Notes: generated by a model from the letters alone, not told the origin. Positions 52,990-63,420 are shown, numbered from the stretch's first letter. The stretch is 64,000 bases of DNA from G963663365 sp963663365 (GCA_963663365.2 CAXXIH010000003.1:62001-126000); one strand, 5' to 3'. Made by a program: numbers and translations.

Positions 52990-53778
52990 CTAATAGAAGA
53001 CAATCGTAAACATAAGATCGGTGAGAATGATAAACAGAATACTGGAGACGACCGATTTGGTTGTGGCTGCGCCGACACCTTCCGCGCCGCCCTCCACACT
53101 CAAACCTTCATGACAGGAAATGATGGAAACCACACCTCCGAAGGCCAGGCTTTTGGCAAAGCCTTCGATTACATCCGAAAAATCGGTGTAGTTCAGCGAG
53201 TTGTTGATGTATTCGATGGGTAAAATATTGAGATTGGTTATGCCTAAGAAAAAGCCGCCGGCCATGCCCACGACATCAGCCATGATAGTCAGAGCTGGGA
53301 CACAAATGAGCATTGCGATAAAACGCGGCACGACAAGAAACTGCACCGGGCGCAAAGCCATGGTTTCGAGGGCCATGATTTCTTCGGATACAACCATGGT
53401 GCCTAGCTCGGCGGTAATGGCCGCTCCCACACGGGCAGCCACGATGATCGCGGTAAGCAACGGGCCGAATTCTTTTACAATGGCAACACCCACCAGACCG
53501 GGCACAAACTCCGTTGTGCCGAACTGTTTTAATTGATTTGCGGTTTGCATTGCCAGAATCAAACCGACCAAAAACATAATTAGAAACAAAGTCGGCATGG
53601 TGCGGATGCCGGTTTCGACCATGTGATCCACCGTGGCAATCCGTCTTATCCCTTTACGGCTGCGAAATGGCTCAATGAAGATCCAGCGCAATACCTGAAG
53701 AAATAAAATCGTCAGTTTGCCTGTGTAGGCCGCCGGTTTGCCCAGACGGACCCATATGCTCTGATGGGCTGTGCTCAT
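52990..53778 (-). CDS. mlaE: MlaE-like ABC transporter permease
   Basis: 262 residues with five to six hydrophobic segments. Family motifs: TLFLIMFLVGLILAMQTANQL, GPLLTAIIVAARVGAAITAEL, GTMVVSEEIMALETMALRPV and RFIAMLICVPAL. It is the inner-membrane permease of the lipid asymmetry/transport system. The first gene of a three-gene minus-strand operon (permease, ATPase, MCE protein); MlaB and MlaC are not in the window. The ATPase starts 18 bases after its stop. Confidence 0.93.
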   Translation of the reverse strand: MSTAHQSIWVRLGKPAAYTGKLTILFLQVLRWIFIEPFRSRKGIRRIATVDHMVETGIRTMPTLFLIMFLVGLILAMQTANQLKQFGTTEFVPGLVGVAIVKEFGPLLTAIIVAARVGAAITAELGTMVVSEEIMALETMALRPVQFLVVPRFIAMLICVPALTIMADVVGMAGGFFLGITNLNILPIEYINNSLNYTDFSDVIEGFAKSLAFGGVVSIISCHEGLSVEGGAEGVGAATTKSVVSSILFIILTDLMFTIVFY

Positions 53779-53947
53779 CGCGGGTGATGTACTGCTGCCA
53801 CCTTTGGTTATTTAGAATGGGGGAACAGAAGCCTCCCTCGGCCCAATCCCATACCGCTTCAATCTTAGTCGATCCGGGCTCATCAGGCAGGTGCGTGCAT
53901 CGCATCGAACCGCCACCGATTGCTGAACATGTTCCACGCCTGAACAG

Positions 53948-53984
53948 AAAAGGGCTGATGCACCTCCCCAGATGCAACAGCCCT
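53948..53984 (-). terminator. Rho-independent terminator after dnaG
   Basis: On the minus strand AGGGCTGTTGCA pairs, with one mismatch, with TGCATCAGCCCT and is followed by TTTT. It ends the dnaG transcript about 85 bases downstream of the stop and upstream of mlaE. Confidence 0.7.
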
Positions 53985-54068
53985 AACGAATGGAAAGCAT
54001 TCGCTGCAATATTCTTAACAAAGTTTATCAATTTAGGAAAGATTGCGTCGGTTGTGGCTGACAGTCTT

Positions 54069-55916
54069 TTAGGAGGCATGCCGTTTGGAGGCTTGGGCTA
54101 ATTCGACTTTCTTGAGGAATTCATGGTCAATCCGGTCGGGATTCCCCGGGCGGCTGGCTTTAAACTCCTCAAACTCTTTCTTTTCAATGACTTGCAGAAT
54201 TCTTGCGTCGATTTCTTTGGCTGCTTTGAGTCCTGAGCTAGGAATCGGCCACCGTTCGACCAGATCGCAGGCCAAAGGAATGACTTCTGCGCTTTCTTCT
54301 TCCAGGCGTTGAAGATGAGAAGAGAAGGGCTTGCCAGGCCGCGAATCCAAGGCCCATTCAAGCAGCAGGCATAGCGGATTCTCTGCTCCGATCAATTGTG
54401 TGGCTCGTTCCCGCCAATGTTTGCGTTGCTCGGATGTAAGAAAGCCGGTCTCCGGTTCATCCAGCAAATCTGTTCCGGTGGACTTTTCCGGGGCTAGAGC
54501 GCCTATGTCATGTAAAACCAAGCAGATAACATCTGCTATGAGCTGCTCGTCTGAGTTAAGTGCATTCCTTGTTTGGGGCACACGAACCGGAGGTTTCCGT
54601 TTTTGGTTTTCGGCCTGCGCTGCCGTTGGGCGAGGCGCATGATGCTTTTTCATGTCCTCTTCAAGCACTTCACGCGGCATAGACAAACGCGAGGCCAACA
54701 TCTCCAAATACTCGTGTTGGACTACCCGGACCGGGATGGAACTCAGAATAGGCAGCAGCTCGGCGCTAATGGCCCGCTTGGCGGCCGCTCCATGGATGCC
54801 GTGATTGGCAATGCTTTGACGGATCAGAATTTCAAAGCCGTCCTCCGCTCCCTCGACCAGCTTACTCATACCCTCCGAACCGTTCTTTTGGACATATGAA
54901 TCGGGATCTTCCCCTTCCGGCAAAAGCACGACATCAACGGGCCGTCCTGTGGCTAAAAAAGACGCCACTCCTTTTTGAGCCGCATTCATGCCCGCGGTAT
55001 CGCCGTCGTACATTAAGGCCACATGGTCGGTGTAACGCTGCAAAACCCGCACATGCTCTTCAGTAATAGCCGTACCCAGGGTTGCCACGGTGTTGCGGAA
55101 ACCGGCTACATGCAGGCTGATGGCGTCCATATAGCCCTCAACAACCAGAATCATCCCTTCGGCCTTGCAGGCTTCGCGAGCCTTATCCAGCAAATACAAC
55201 GTACGGCTTTTGCTAAACAATGGGGTTTCAGGCGAGTTGAGGTACTTTGCTCCGTCATCTCCCAAGGCGCGCCCGCCAAAGGCGATGATTCGGGAAAGAT
55301 TGTTCTTGATAGGGAAAATAATCCGGTTTCGAAAGCGGTCGTAATAGCCCTGTCCGGAATTCTGGGGCACGGTCAGTCCAAGCTCTTCGGCAACCTTCAT
55401 TGGGATCTTCTGCTTTTGCAGAGCATCGGTGAGCGATGACCATGAGTCCGGAGCCAATCCCAGCTGGAAATGATCGATATGCTTTTTTTCAAGACCCCGA
55501 TTTTTGAGGTAATCCAATGCGCGGGGGCTTTTCTCCAGCCATTCTTTGTATTGTTTGGCCGCCCAGGCCATTACATCGTAACGGTCAACTTCGGGCGCGT
55601 TTTTGGGTTTCCATTCTTCGGTTTTAGGAATCTCAATACCCGCGCGGTCGGCCAAGGTTTGCACTGCTTCGATGAACGTCAGGTTTTCGACTTCCTGTAA
55701 AAAGGAGATGGCTGTGCCGCCTTTACCGCAGCCGAAACATTTAAAGATTTGCCGCTCACGATGGACCGAGAACGAAGGTGTCTTTTCACGGTGAAATGGG
55801 CATAGACCGATATGATTCGCGCCGCGTGGTTTCAGTGGCACATAGGTGCCCACCAAATCAACGATGTCCGTGGCGCTCAATACACGGTCAATTACATCTT
55901 GTGGAATCCGCCCCAT
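54069..55916 (-). CDS. dnaG: DNA primase DnaG
   Basis: 615 residues from ATG 55916 (MGRIPQDVIDRV); an ORF extension to 55961 is less likely. The CHC2 zinc-binding domain has CPFHREKTPSF and CFGCGKGG. The primase core has FRNRIIFPI, IIAFGGRALG, KYLNSPETPLFSK, and the TOPRIM domain LVVEGYMDAIS and LMYDGDTAG. The C-terminal helicase-binding part is diverged. It makes RNA primers for replication with DnaB. The usual rpsU/rpoD neighbours are absent; a terminator follows directly. Confidence 0.96.
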   Translation of the reverse strand: MGRIPQDVIDRVLSATDIVDLVGTYVPLKPRGANHIGLCPFHREKTPSFSVHRERQIFKCFGCGKGGTAISFLQEVENLTFIEAVQTLADRAGIEIPKTEEWKPKNAPEVDRYDVMAWAAKQYKEWLEKSPRALDYLKNRGLEKKHIDHFQLGLAPDSWSSLTDALQKQKIPMKVAEELGLTVPQNSGQGYYDRFRNRIIFPIKNNLSRIIAFGGRALGDDGAKYLNSPETPLFSKSRTLYLLDKAREACKAEGMILVVEGYMDAISLHVAGFRNTVATLGTAITEEHVRVLQRYTDHVALMYDGDTAGMNAAQKGVASFLATGRPVDVVLLPEGEDPDSYVQKNGSEGMSKLVEGAEDGFEILIRQSIANHGIHGAAAKRAISAELLPILSSIPVRVVQHEYLEMLASRLSMPREVLEEDMKKHHAPRPTAAQAENQKRKPPVRVPQTRNALNSDEQLIADVICLVLHDIGALAPEKSTGTDLLDEPETGFLTSEQRKHWRERATQLIGAENPLCLLLEWALDSRPGKPFSSHLQRLEEESAEVIPLACDLVERWPIPSSGLKAAKEIDARILQVIEKKEFEEFKASRPGNPDRIDHEFLKKVELAQASKRHAS

Positions 55917-55997
55917 ATTGATTTGTCTCTTGTTTTCCTCGACCCGACAGCAAACCGCCATGGCTGACGGTTCTTATTTACCTTATTTAAAGCCGGA

Positions 55998-57182
55998 CTA
56001 TAGCATCCGGTTATAGAACTCTAGCAGCTTGACCGCCATCGTGGACCATGAACGTTCCGTCTCCGCCATGTGGCGTGCGTGTTGGCCCATTTCCGATTGC
56101 AATGAGGGATTTTCAAGCAGATAACTGACGGCTTCGGCCATGGTTTTGCATGTTCGGCCTGCCACCAAGCCTACGCTGGTTTGTTCGACAACATCGCCCG
56201 TATCGCCAATATTTTGTGTAATTACCGGACGGCCCGAGGCCAAATAATCCCCCAACTTATTGGGAATCCGCGCTTGATTGGCAAGATTATCTTCCAGTGG
56301 CAACAGATGGATATCCGCCGCGCCCAGGTACCTGCTCAGCTCGCTGTAAGGCACCTGCCCGGGCAATACCAAAAGCTCATTTTGCAGTTTGCCTGACATG
56401 CTACGGATCGCCTCTGCCTCGACCCCGCCACCGATCAATAAAAGTCCGGTCCGGGGGTGACTTTTGCGGACTTCGAGCACGGTGTCGGCGATGATATCCA
56501 AGTCCCATAATGCCAGGCCGACAAAGCAGAGCAGGGGATCCTTTTCCGGCCAATCCAATTTCCTCTTACAGGACTTTTTGTCTTCACAGCGAATCCCCTC
56601 GCCGTCACAGCCGGATGGAATACATTTCACCTGCGAAGCCGGGATGCCGATATCCAGGGCACGATTTTCCAATACCGAACTGATTACGGTTACTGCATCT
56701 GCGCTGGTTTTGCTGCCTTCCTCCAACTTTGCTTCCCAGGCATCAACTCCGGGGGATGATCTGCGCGATGTCGTAATTCCTCCCTGGGTCCACCAATCGC
56801 ACCAATCGGCAGCCATCAAAGGTGTTTTGTTTTTTCCCCGTTGTTGGAGCCACAAATACCATGGAAAACTGACATTGGGACGATGGTCGAAGGCGTGAAT
56901 AACATCGAACTCATCCGGATAAATGCTCCGGGCCGCTGCCATGCGCGCCAATAAATCGAGAGGCGCATACCCACCATCATGATGTTTGGGGGGCAGCCAA
57001 CGCGGGGGCTGCCAGATTCGTACGCCATCCCGCTCGAACATGCGGCCGCTCCGGAGCGTTTCGGCGGCCGAAGTCCAGAGTTCGATACTGTGTCCCATTC
57101 GCACCAGTTGCCGCGCGAAATGGAAGGCCCGGAAAAACGTTCCCCGCTCGTACAAATTATGATTCAAAAAGAGCAGACGCAT
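55998..57182 (-). CDS. Glycosyltransferase family 4-like protein
   Basis: 394 residues from ATG 57182 (MRLLFLNHNLYERG); 18 more upstream codons exist but look non-coding. GT-B fold: N-terminal acceptor domain with GTFFRAFHFARQL and EFDVIHAFDHRPN, C-terminal donor domain with LLCFVGLALWDLD, GLLLIGGG, YLGAADIHLLPLED and PNKLGDYLASGRPVI (the E/K-rich nucleotide-sugar region). It transfers a sugar from a nucleotide sugar, probably in surface polysaccharide or glycolipid synthesis. Acceptor unknown; no polysaccharide cluster is adjacent. Confidence 0.85.
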   Translation of the reverse strand: MRLLFLNHNLYERGTFFRAFHFARQLVRMGHSIELWTSAAETLRSGRMFERDGVRIWQPPRWLPPKHHDGGYAPLDLLARMAAARSIYPDEFDVIHAFDHRPNVSFPWYLWLQQRGKNKTPLMAADWCDWWTQGGITTSRRSSPGVDAWEAKLEEGSKTSADAVTVISSVLENRALDIGIPASQVKCIPSGCDGEGIRCEDKKSCKRKLDWPEKDPLLCFVGLALWDLDIIADTVLEVRKSHPRTGLLLIGGGVEAEAIRSMSGKLQNELLVLPGQVPYSELSRYLGAADIHLLPLEDNLANQARIPNKLGDYLASGRPVITQNIGDTGDVVEQTSVGLVAGRTCKTMAEAVSYLLENPSLQSEMGQHARHMAETERSWSTMAVKLLEFYNRML

Positions 57183-57244
57183 GGCCCCAATAGGGTGCAC
57201 GAAACGCGTTGGGGGGGAATGGGGGCACTCCGGCAAACCGGAAC

Positions 57245-58411
57245 CTACGGCGCATCCGGAATGCGTTCCAGTTGTGTCACAGGTAAGGCCTTAATGTCGG
57301 TTCTCAACGGATAGTACTCGGATCCCGGGTAAATAAAGAAACTTTGGACTTTTTCCAAATCGGCAATAGCGGATAAGAATCCGCGTGTTGGTTTAGGAGA
57401 CAATGTGCGTTTGATTTCAATGGCAATGAGGGGCCGCGATGCCGAAGGTTGAAGGACCAAATCTATTTCCGCACCGGCGCTGGTTCGGTAGAAAAACATT
57501 CTCCAAGTGCGCGGTATAAGGTTTTGAATTTGTTCGATAACCCAACCTTCCCACGATGCTCCTGCACAGGGATTCCCCAATAGACTTTCTTGATCTTGGA
57601 TACGCAGAAGCGTATGCAGCAGGCCGCTGTCCCGCAGATATATTTTTGGTGATTTAACGAGTCTTTTTTTTATATTGATAAAAAAAGGCGGGAGCTGGCG
57701 CACCATAAATGTGCTGGTCATGAGATCAAGATAGTTTTTAACAGTTGTTACCGAAACTCCAAGACTGTTTGCGATCTTACTGGCATTCCAAAGCTGGCCG
57801 TGAAAATGTGCCAACATCGTCCAAAATCTCTGAAGGGCAGGCGCCGAAATTCGCACACCAAGGTTGGGAATATCACGCTCTAAATGAGTCTGAATGAATG
57901 ACTCACGCCATTCATAAGAATCCGATTCTGTTTTTGCCAGGAAACTGCTTGGGTATCCTCCACGAAGCCACAGTTCTTGAACGGTGTTCTCATTTGTTCC
58001 GGCTTCCATCAATGAAAAAGGAGCTAACTCGTGATAGATGATTCTTCCTGCAAGACTTTCTGATGATTTTCGAATCAATTCCGGAGAGGCCGAACCTAAG
58101 ATTAAGAATCTACCTTTGCTTTGATTATCGTCCACCAATGATCGAAGGAGGGGAAACAATTCCGGCTGTCTTTGTATTTCATCTAGAATGACCAGTTTTT
58201 GGGAATGGTTCTGCAAATAAAGTTCGGCTTCGCTTAATTTGGCTATATCCGATGGACGCTCCAAATCAAGATAGATTGATTTGATGTCGATCTTTTTTGT
58301 CAGAATTTTGGCTAAAGTTGTCTTTCCGACTTGTCGTGCTCCGATGAGTCCGACTATGGGATACTTCTCGAGTGATTCGGCAACTGTCTTCTCAAGTGTA
58401 CGGCTAATCAT
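57245..58411 (-). CDS. AAA+ ATPase with DUF4143 domain
   Basis: 388 residues. Walker A GARQVGKTTLA (~24-34), Walker B LVILDEIQRQPELF and sensor ILGSASPELI. A central winged-helix part (NASKIANSLGVSVTTVKNYL) is followed by the DUF4143 region with FYRTSAGAEIDLVLQ and LIAIEIK, a PD-(D/E)XK-like arrangement. This family is widespread and uncharacterised, often lineage-expanded and horizontally moved. The gene lies between the glycosyltransferase and the C25 peptidase, and its AT content is higher than its neighbours. Confidence 0.88.
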   Translation of the reverse strand: MISRTLEKTVAESLEKYPIVGLIGARQVGKTTLAKILTKKIDIKSIYLDLERPSDIAKLSEAELYLQNHSQKLVILDEIQRQPELFPLLRSLVDDNQSKGRFLILGSASPELIRKSSESLAGRIIYHELAPFSLMEAGTNENTVQELWLRGGYPSSFLAKTESDSYEWRESFIQTHLERDIPNLGVRISAPALQRFWTMLAHFHGQLWNASKIANSLGVSVTTVKNYLDLMTSTFMVRQLPPFFINIKKRLVKSPKIYLRDSGLLHTLLRIQDQESLLGNPCAGASWEGWVIEQIQNLIPRTWRMFFYRTSAGAEIDLVLQPSASRPLIAIEIKRTLSPKPTRGFLSAIADLEKVQSFFIYPGSEYYPLRTDIKALPVTQLERIPDAP

Positions 58412-58465
58412 CCTTGTAATTTTAAACTTAAAGTTTCAATTTGCAAGGATAATGAGGGCGTGCCC

Positions 58466-61400
58466 TTATTGTGGTTCAATCCGGAAACTATTATCGGCGT
58501 GCGTTTCTTCATCCACCAGGCTCTCAGGATCGGCGGTAATTTGAATCCACTCGATATTGGGTACGGGTAGCTTGATATTGGAGTTGGCCCATGAACCCTT
58601 GGCCTGAATTGAGTGAGTTACACCCTCTTGGGGAGGGAGGATTTGCACAATTGGTTTGGGATTGTCTTTTAATTTGACCTTCAATTCGACTTGGATGCGT
58701 TCAGCGTCCCGGTCTCCCACATTGCGTACGACAAAATCGAGACGGTATCCCTCGCCGAGCTTTAGCAGTGATACGTCTTTTTCGAGTACCACCAAGTTGG
58801 CCTTTTGTCGGACATGGAGCGGAATATCGAATGTATTATCCGTTTCGTCCGATTCAAGAATGCTTTCGTTGGAGTCCGCTATGGCTTGCAGATGGTGATC
58901 TCCGGCATTATCGACGGGATCCCAACGCAGCCTGATTTTGCCAGATTCATTCGGATCGAGCCTTTCGATTATAAAAGGCTTCTTGCCTACACGTGCCTCG
59001 CATGGTGTGCCTCCATTTTCCCGGGGGCCGTCAAAAAGGCCGATTTCTATCTGAGTAGCGCTGGCTGTTCCGGCATTTGCCACCTGAACATCGACATAAA
59101 TCGTCTGTCCGGTATAGGGATTTTGAGGAGCGGCCACTTTGGCCGATTGAATCAGAAGGTTTGGTGTTCCATCCAAAATCAATGGCTTGGCTGGGACCGC
59201 TTCCAACGCCGGTATCTTCTCCGCGCCATGGGCCAGCACTTCACCATCTCTGACCAATTCGATGCCAACCCAACCTGCGGAGCGCCCCCGTTTGATATCT
59301 TTGAATTGCAGGTTGCCTTCAACCCGGCTGCCTGCGTCTTTTTCGATGGATTGCCTTTCCTGACCTCGATCATCCCGCCACCAAATTGTCGCTTTCGCCG
59401 GATTTTCACGAAGATTGGCGGGTATATCCCAGTGATAGCGAAGTGTATCTGCGCCGCTCCACTCCAGTTTGCCTTTTAAATCCCGGAATGAAATTGGTCC
59501 GACTAATGGATCCCCAAGTATGGCGAATTGTTTTAGGGGCTCAAAAATCGTGCGCTGGGCCATGGCCATGAGATTGGCTGCCAAAAGAGCCTGACCTGTA
59601 GTGGCCAAACCTTTGGCAAACATCGCTTCATGCATGCCCAGGCTGAGCAGTTTGTGGTCTCGTGGATAACCGCGTCCGGTTGCCACGAGCAGGCATACTG
59701 TTCCACCTTCATGACGGACCAAAAGGTCTTCACCAATAGAGATGTTCCACTTTTCTTGGGCATAGTCGAAACTGCCTGTCTCGCAAGTGAATGCCCAGAG
59801 CATAAAGGGCGGCATTGACTCATTGAGCCGCAGAACATCGCTGAATTTAGAGCCGCCGCCGAAAAAGGCCCTTTCATGCGCCAGGAGATTCGGTGCGCCG
59901 TGCCCGAAAAATTCCCACAGCCAGACTCCTTCGTTAAGCGCATCGATAATTTGAGTTGTTAAAACGGTGCTGGTTTTGCTCTTGAGACGGCGGCGGACAT
60001 CTTCCGGGAGATAGAAGTTATCTTCAAAAGGAGCGTCGGCTACAAACAGCTGATTATGACGCATGGATGGGGGCAAGCCGTATTCGCTGGCCGGCTCCAT
60101 ATAAGTTTCAAAAGAGTCGTCCGTTAATAGCAATACACGGTTTCGCCAGGATTCCGGTTTTTGACGCGTGGTTTCTTGGCGAACGAGCTTGGTGACAAGT
60201 GTCTGTAGTTCTTCAACTGTGCGGACCGGAAGACGTGAAACCATTAAATCCGGCAGTGAGTCGTCCCCCAATACCGCGCCGAACCAAGATTCCACCGCGT
60301 AATCATCTTTGCCTCGGTAGGAAGGCAAGATGTTGCCGATACCATTACCGAACCGGCTTTTGGTATCCCAGGTTGCATCACCGACCAATACAAGCCAACT
60401 CGGTCCGCCATCCAACCAGGCGTTTAGTGAATGATGCACAAATGATTGAATCGGCTGTGGCCGTAATCCGCCGTCGCCAAAGACCACATTGACATCTTCC
60501 AAGGGCGCATAGAAAAGCCTCATGCCTCGTATTTCAAGCGCATGAAACCAAGGTTGCAGAGGCTCCTCAAAATCACGGGGGCCGACGACCAACATATCGA
60601 CATGCTCGCCGGGATCGATCAGCCGCCCATGTGCGGGAGTCGCATTGTACTGCCTCGCCGGTGGCGTTTCCGCTGTCGTTAAATCGAAAAAGACGATTCT
60701 TTTTTCTGTTCCGTTCTCTCCGGATACGAATAGAGCATCTCCCTCGGTCTTTATGCGTTGCGGAAGCCACGGTTCGGTAATATCGAGCGCGGCCAATTGG
60801 TGATTGCCAAAATCCCGGATATGAATTTTGCCCGGACAGACCTTTATCGGTACATTTGTATCTTTTGCACTGAATGTCCCCACAATTTCGAGCGTCATAC
60901 GGTCTATATAGAACCGATCGTTCTTTGAATAGAGCGTTGGTTGTCCATTTTCGGGAGGTATGGCTACAGTTAATTCGTTGGTGGGGCCGCGCAACCGCCG
61001 GGGTGGAATGTGTGCCACAATGTCGCGCTCTTGGTAACCGGATCCCTGTGTTTGCTCAATTTTGAGAACGTGGCCGTTCAATTCCAGCAATCCCGCTTGG
61101 GCCTCGGTTGTATCGAATATCCCCGCGCGGGAGGCTTTCATGGCAAGAGTTAGCTGAACCGATTGTGCATTGCCGGGGAGAGAGGGAAAAGTAACACGGG
61201 CGACTTCTCCCGCGCTCATCTCGCACCACATCCATGAATTATCTTGCTGCTCGTTTGAGCTTCCCTCCGGCCAAATGACATGATCCTCTTCGAGAATGAT
61301 TTCTGCTGTTGCCGATTCGATAAGCCCGGTTATGGGATCGGCAACGGGGGCCTGCCAATCCAAGCCATCCTCATTGCCAAAGAAAACAAGCACATGCCGT

Positions 61401-62293
61401 TGCCGTAGATAGGGATCATCCGGCTTTGGAGACCAAATCCAGGCGCTGTCGTCTTCACGCAGAGCCCTGTTTTCTATGAACCGGCCGGATGTGTCCGTAA
61501 ATGCCACCGGCAGCGGTTTCGAATCAGAGATTGCTTTGAGTCCGCTCATTTGTAGCGGGCCGCCGGCGCCAAAATGCTCTAATAAGGTGCTGCCTTTGAT
61601 GCGGATGATCTCTTCATCATCCTTCAAATAGAGAAGAGAAGCAGGGCTTAGCCAATCCGGAAGACTTTTCAGAGTAGAAGACGAGTCAGCGAATGGTTTG
61701 AATCGAGCCGGATAATTCAGAATCGTGGCGCTTAGGACTTCATCAATAAAAGGGCGTGGATCGCGGTTCGGCGCGGTTGTCGTGGAGTTTTCGGGCCATT
61801 GGATCGTAATGCGTCCCTTCTCGTAGACACCGGTGAATGCGTTTTCTTCATAAAATTCCCGCACTGTGGGATTGATTTGCAGAGATGCGATGCGGCATTG
61901 CCCGAGATGTCCGAGGGGAGTCAGGTGAATCCTTGGCTCATCGAAGGACAATTCAGGCGAAGCCTCTTTTAATGTTGCCGGAGCACCCGCCTTCCAGCCC
62001 GGCTGTTCGATCGAACGATCTTTCAGTTGCAGGGCCTCAATTTCCAACTCCGGCAGGGGATCCTCGGGAATCGCGAGCAGCGTTTGGAGATTGGCATTAA
62101 GTTCAAGATTGGAGGCATCCCATTCGAGGACCAATAATCCCTGGTTGTTTTGTTGGATTGTTATTTCAGGGGAGAGAAGCCATTCCGGTCTTTCTGCAAT
62201 TGAAGGTCGACATAATGTCCAGGTGCAACAAATAATGGCTGACCATGTTGAAATGGTTCTTATGCACACAATATTCGCTCTCCTAAAGGCCAT
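58466..62293 (-). CDS. Gingipain-type C25 cysteine peptidase with C-terminal CARDB-like domains
   Basis: 1275 residues. An N-terminal signal segment (TWSAIICCTWTLCRPSIA) leads to a long N-terminal beta region (~40-550). The peptidase C25 domain spans ~560-960: GGPSWLVLVGDATWDT, LPDLMVSRLPVRTVEEL, RVLLLTDDS, then His in FFGHGAPNLLA (~796) and Cys in FTCETGSFDYA (~837), the expected catalytic pair. Two CARDB/Ig-like domains follow (~1055-1150, IYVDVQVANAGTASATQI; ~1165-1275, YRLDFVVRNVGDRDAERI). Probably a secreted or surface protease, or the sortase of a type-IX-like system; no T9SS genes are seen here. Confidence 0.85.
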   Translation of the reverse strand: MAFRRANIVCIRTISTWSAIICCTWTLCRPSIAERPEWLLSPEITIQQNNQGLLVLEWDASNLELNANLQTLLAIPEDPLPELEIEALQLKDRSIEQPGWKAGAPATLKEASPELSFDEPRIHLTPLGHLGQCRIASLQINPTVREFYEENAFTGVYEKGRITIQWPENSTTTAPNRDPRPFIDEVLSATILNYPARFKPFADSSSTLKSLPDWLSPASLLYLKDDEEIIRIKGSTLLEHFGAGGPLQMSGLKAISDSKPLPVAFTDTSGRFIENRALREDDSAWIWSPKPDDPYLRQRHVLVFFGNEDGLDWQAPVADPITGLIESATAEIILEEDHVIWPEGSSNEQQDNSWMWCEMSAGEVARVTFPSLPGNAQSVQLTLAMKASRAGIFDTTEAQAGLLELNGHVLKIEQTQGSGYQERDIVAHIPPRRLRGPTNELTVAIPPENGQPTLYSKNDRFYIDRMTLEIVGTFSAKDTNVPIKVCPGKIHIRDFGNHQLAALDITEPWLPQRIKTEGDALFVSGENGTEKRIVFFDLTTAETPPARQYNATPAHGRLIDPGEHVDMLVVGPRDFEEPLQPWFHALEIRGMRLFYAPLEDVNVVFGDGGLRPQPIQSFVHHSLNAWLDGGPSWLVLVGDATWDTKSRFGNGIGNILPSYRGKDDYAVESWFGAVLGDDSLPDLMVSRLPVRTVEELQTLVTKLVRQETTRQKPESWRNRVLLLTDDSFETYMEPASEYGLPPSMRHNQLFVADAPFEDNFYLPEDVRRRLKSKTSTVLTTQIIDALNEGVWLWEFFGHGAPNLLAHERAFFGGGSKFSDVLRLNESMPPFMLWAFTCETGSFDYAQEKWNISIGEDLLVRHEGGTVCLLVATGRGYPRDHKLLSLGMHEAMFAKGLATTGQALLAANLMAMAQRTIFEPLKQFAILGDPLVGPISFRDLKGKLEWSGADTLRYHWDIPANLRENPAKATIWWRDDRGQERQSIEKDAGSRVEGNLQFKDIKRGRSAGWVGIELVRDGEVLAHGAEKIPALEAVPAKPLILDGTPNLLIQSAKVAAPQNPYTGQTIYVDVQVANAGTASATQIEIGLFDGPRENGGTPCEARVGKKPFIIERLDPNESGKIRLRWDPVDNAGDHHLQAIADSNESILESDETDNTFDIPLHVRQKANLVVLEKDVSLLKLGEGYRLDFVVRNVGDRDAERIQVELKVKLKDNPKPIVQILPPQEGVTHSIQAKGSWANSNIKLPVPNIEWIQITADPESLVDEETHADNSFRIEPQ

Positions 62294-62439
62294 GCGCGTA
62301 CAATAGCGTATGTGCTTAACATCTGTAACGAGACAATGAACAGGGCCGGAGCATGTTGAGATAAAATCCCCGGCATGACCCTGGATTACCTACGTTAATC
62401 GTTCGTTGTCGGCTACGCTCGTGCGCGTAACTTCATATT

Positions 62440-63375
62440 ATGAACGATTCACTGACCGATAAGCGCAATCCTAAAGAACTGCTGGATCCTGTCTTGCGGG
62501 CCGCTGTTGCGAATCTGGCCATTGAGGCTCACCGTGCTGTAGAAGGTACGATTTCGGGCCTTCACCATAGCCATGTTCGTGGCCGTAATGTTGAGTTTTC
62601 AGAGCACAGACTCTATAACCCGGGCGATGAGTTGCGCTATGTCGATTGGCGTGTTTATGCCCGTAGTGATCGCTTCCACATTAAACTTTATGAAGAGGAT
62701 ACAAATCTGCGCTGTTGGCTATGGCTTGATGGCAGCGGTTCCATGAGCTGCGGCACGGGGCGTCAGTGTAAATCCGACTATGCGGTACGCATCATGGCGG
62801 CGCTTTCAGAACTCATGTTGCGTCAGGGAGACGCCGTTGGGATCGGCATTTTGGGTGCTGAGAAAACAGCCACGGTTCCGCCCCGTAGCGGACGAGATCA
62901 TTTGCACGCGATACTCTCCGCCTTGGTTCAAGTCGAGCCTGAGGGCTCGCTTCCGTTATCGGAACGGCTAAGCACGCTTTCCGATTATATTCGAGGACGA
63001 GGTCTGACGTTTGTTTTGTCGGACTTTGCCGATGATCCCGAGCGTGTCATTAACGGCCTGGATTTGTTGCGAAAACGTCAAAATGAAGTTGTTGTGCTGC
63101 AGCTGCTGACGCCGGAGGAAATAGATTTTCCCTATCGGCAGGCCGCGCGGTTTATTGATTTGGAGTCCGAGCAGCGCCTGGAACTCTCACCGCGCCCTAT
63201 TCGTGCCGCTTACAAAGAACGGATTGAGCGATTTTTGGAGTCCTATCGAAAGGGATGTGCTGAACGGCAACTTGAATATCATTTAATCCGTACGGATGAA
63301 CCCGCCGAAAGTTGGCTAAGGCGCTTCCTGGTTCGACGTGCTGACCGTGCGGTTGCACGGCGCGGGCCCGGTTAA
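62440..63375 (+). CDS. DUF58 domain protein (MoxR/vWA-associated)
   Basis: 311 residues. The DUF58 core is clear: RGRNVEFSEHRLYNPGDELRYVDWRVYARSDRFHIKLYEE, with WLWLDGSGSMSCG giving a MIDAS-like DGSGS of a vWA fold, and VLSDFADDPERV. Such proteins usually sit with MoxR-type AAA ATPases and membrane vWA proteins and may help mature or regulate envelope complexes. No MoxR is visible upstream; the operon probably continues beyond the window. Cytosolic. Confidence 0.9.
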   Translation: MNDSLTDKRNPKELLDPVLRAAVANLAIEAHRAVEGTISGLHHSHVRGRNVEFSEHRLYNPGDELRYVDWRVYARSDRFHIKLYEEDTNLRCWLWLDGSGSMSCGTGRQCKSDYAVRIMAALSELMLRQGDAVGIGILGAEKTATVPPRSGRDHLHAILSALVQVEPEGSLPLSERLSTLSDYIRGRGLTFVLSDFADDPERVINGLDLLRKRQNEVVVLQLLTPEEIDFPYRQAARFIDLESEQRLELSPRPIRAAYKERIERFLESYRKGCAERQLEYHLIRTDEPAESWLRRFLVRRADRAVARRGPG

Positions 63376-63420
63376 CGATGTTTGGGGATGTGAAGCGTTG
63401 AGACGCAGCATAGAGAGATG

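Noticed and set aside
53784..54101. Plus-strand 105-residue ORF
   Set aside because: It runs antisense through the dnaG terminator and the dnaG end; no start site or family support.
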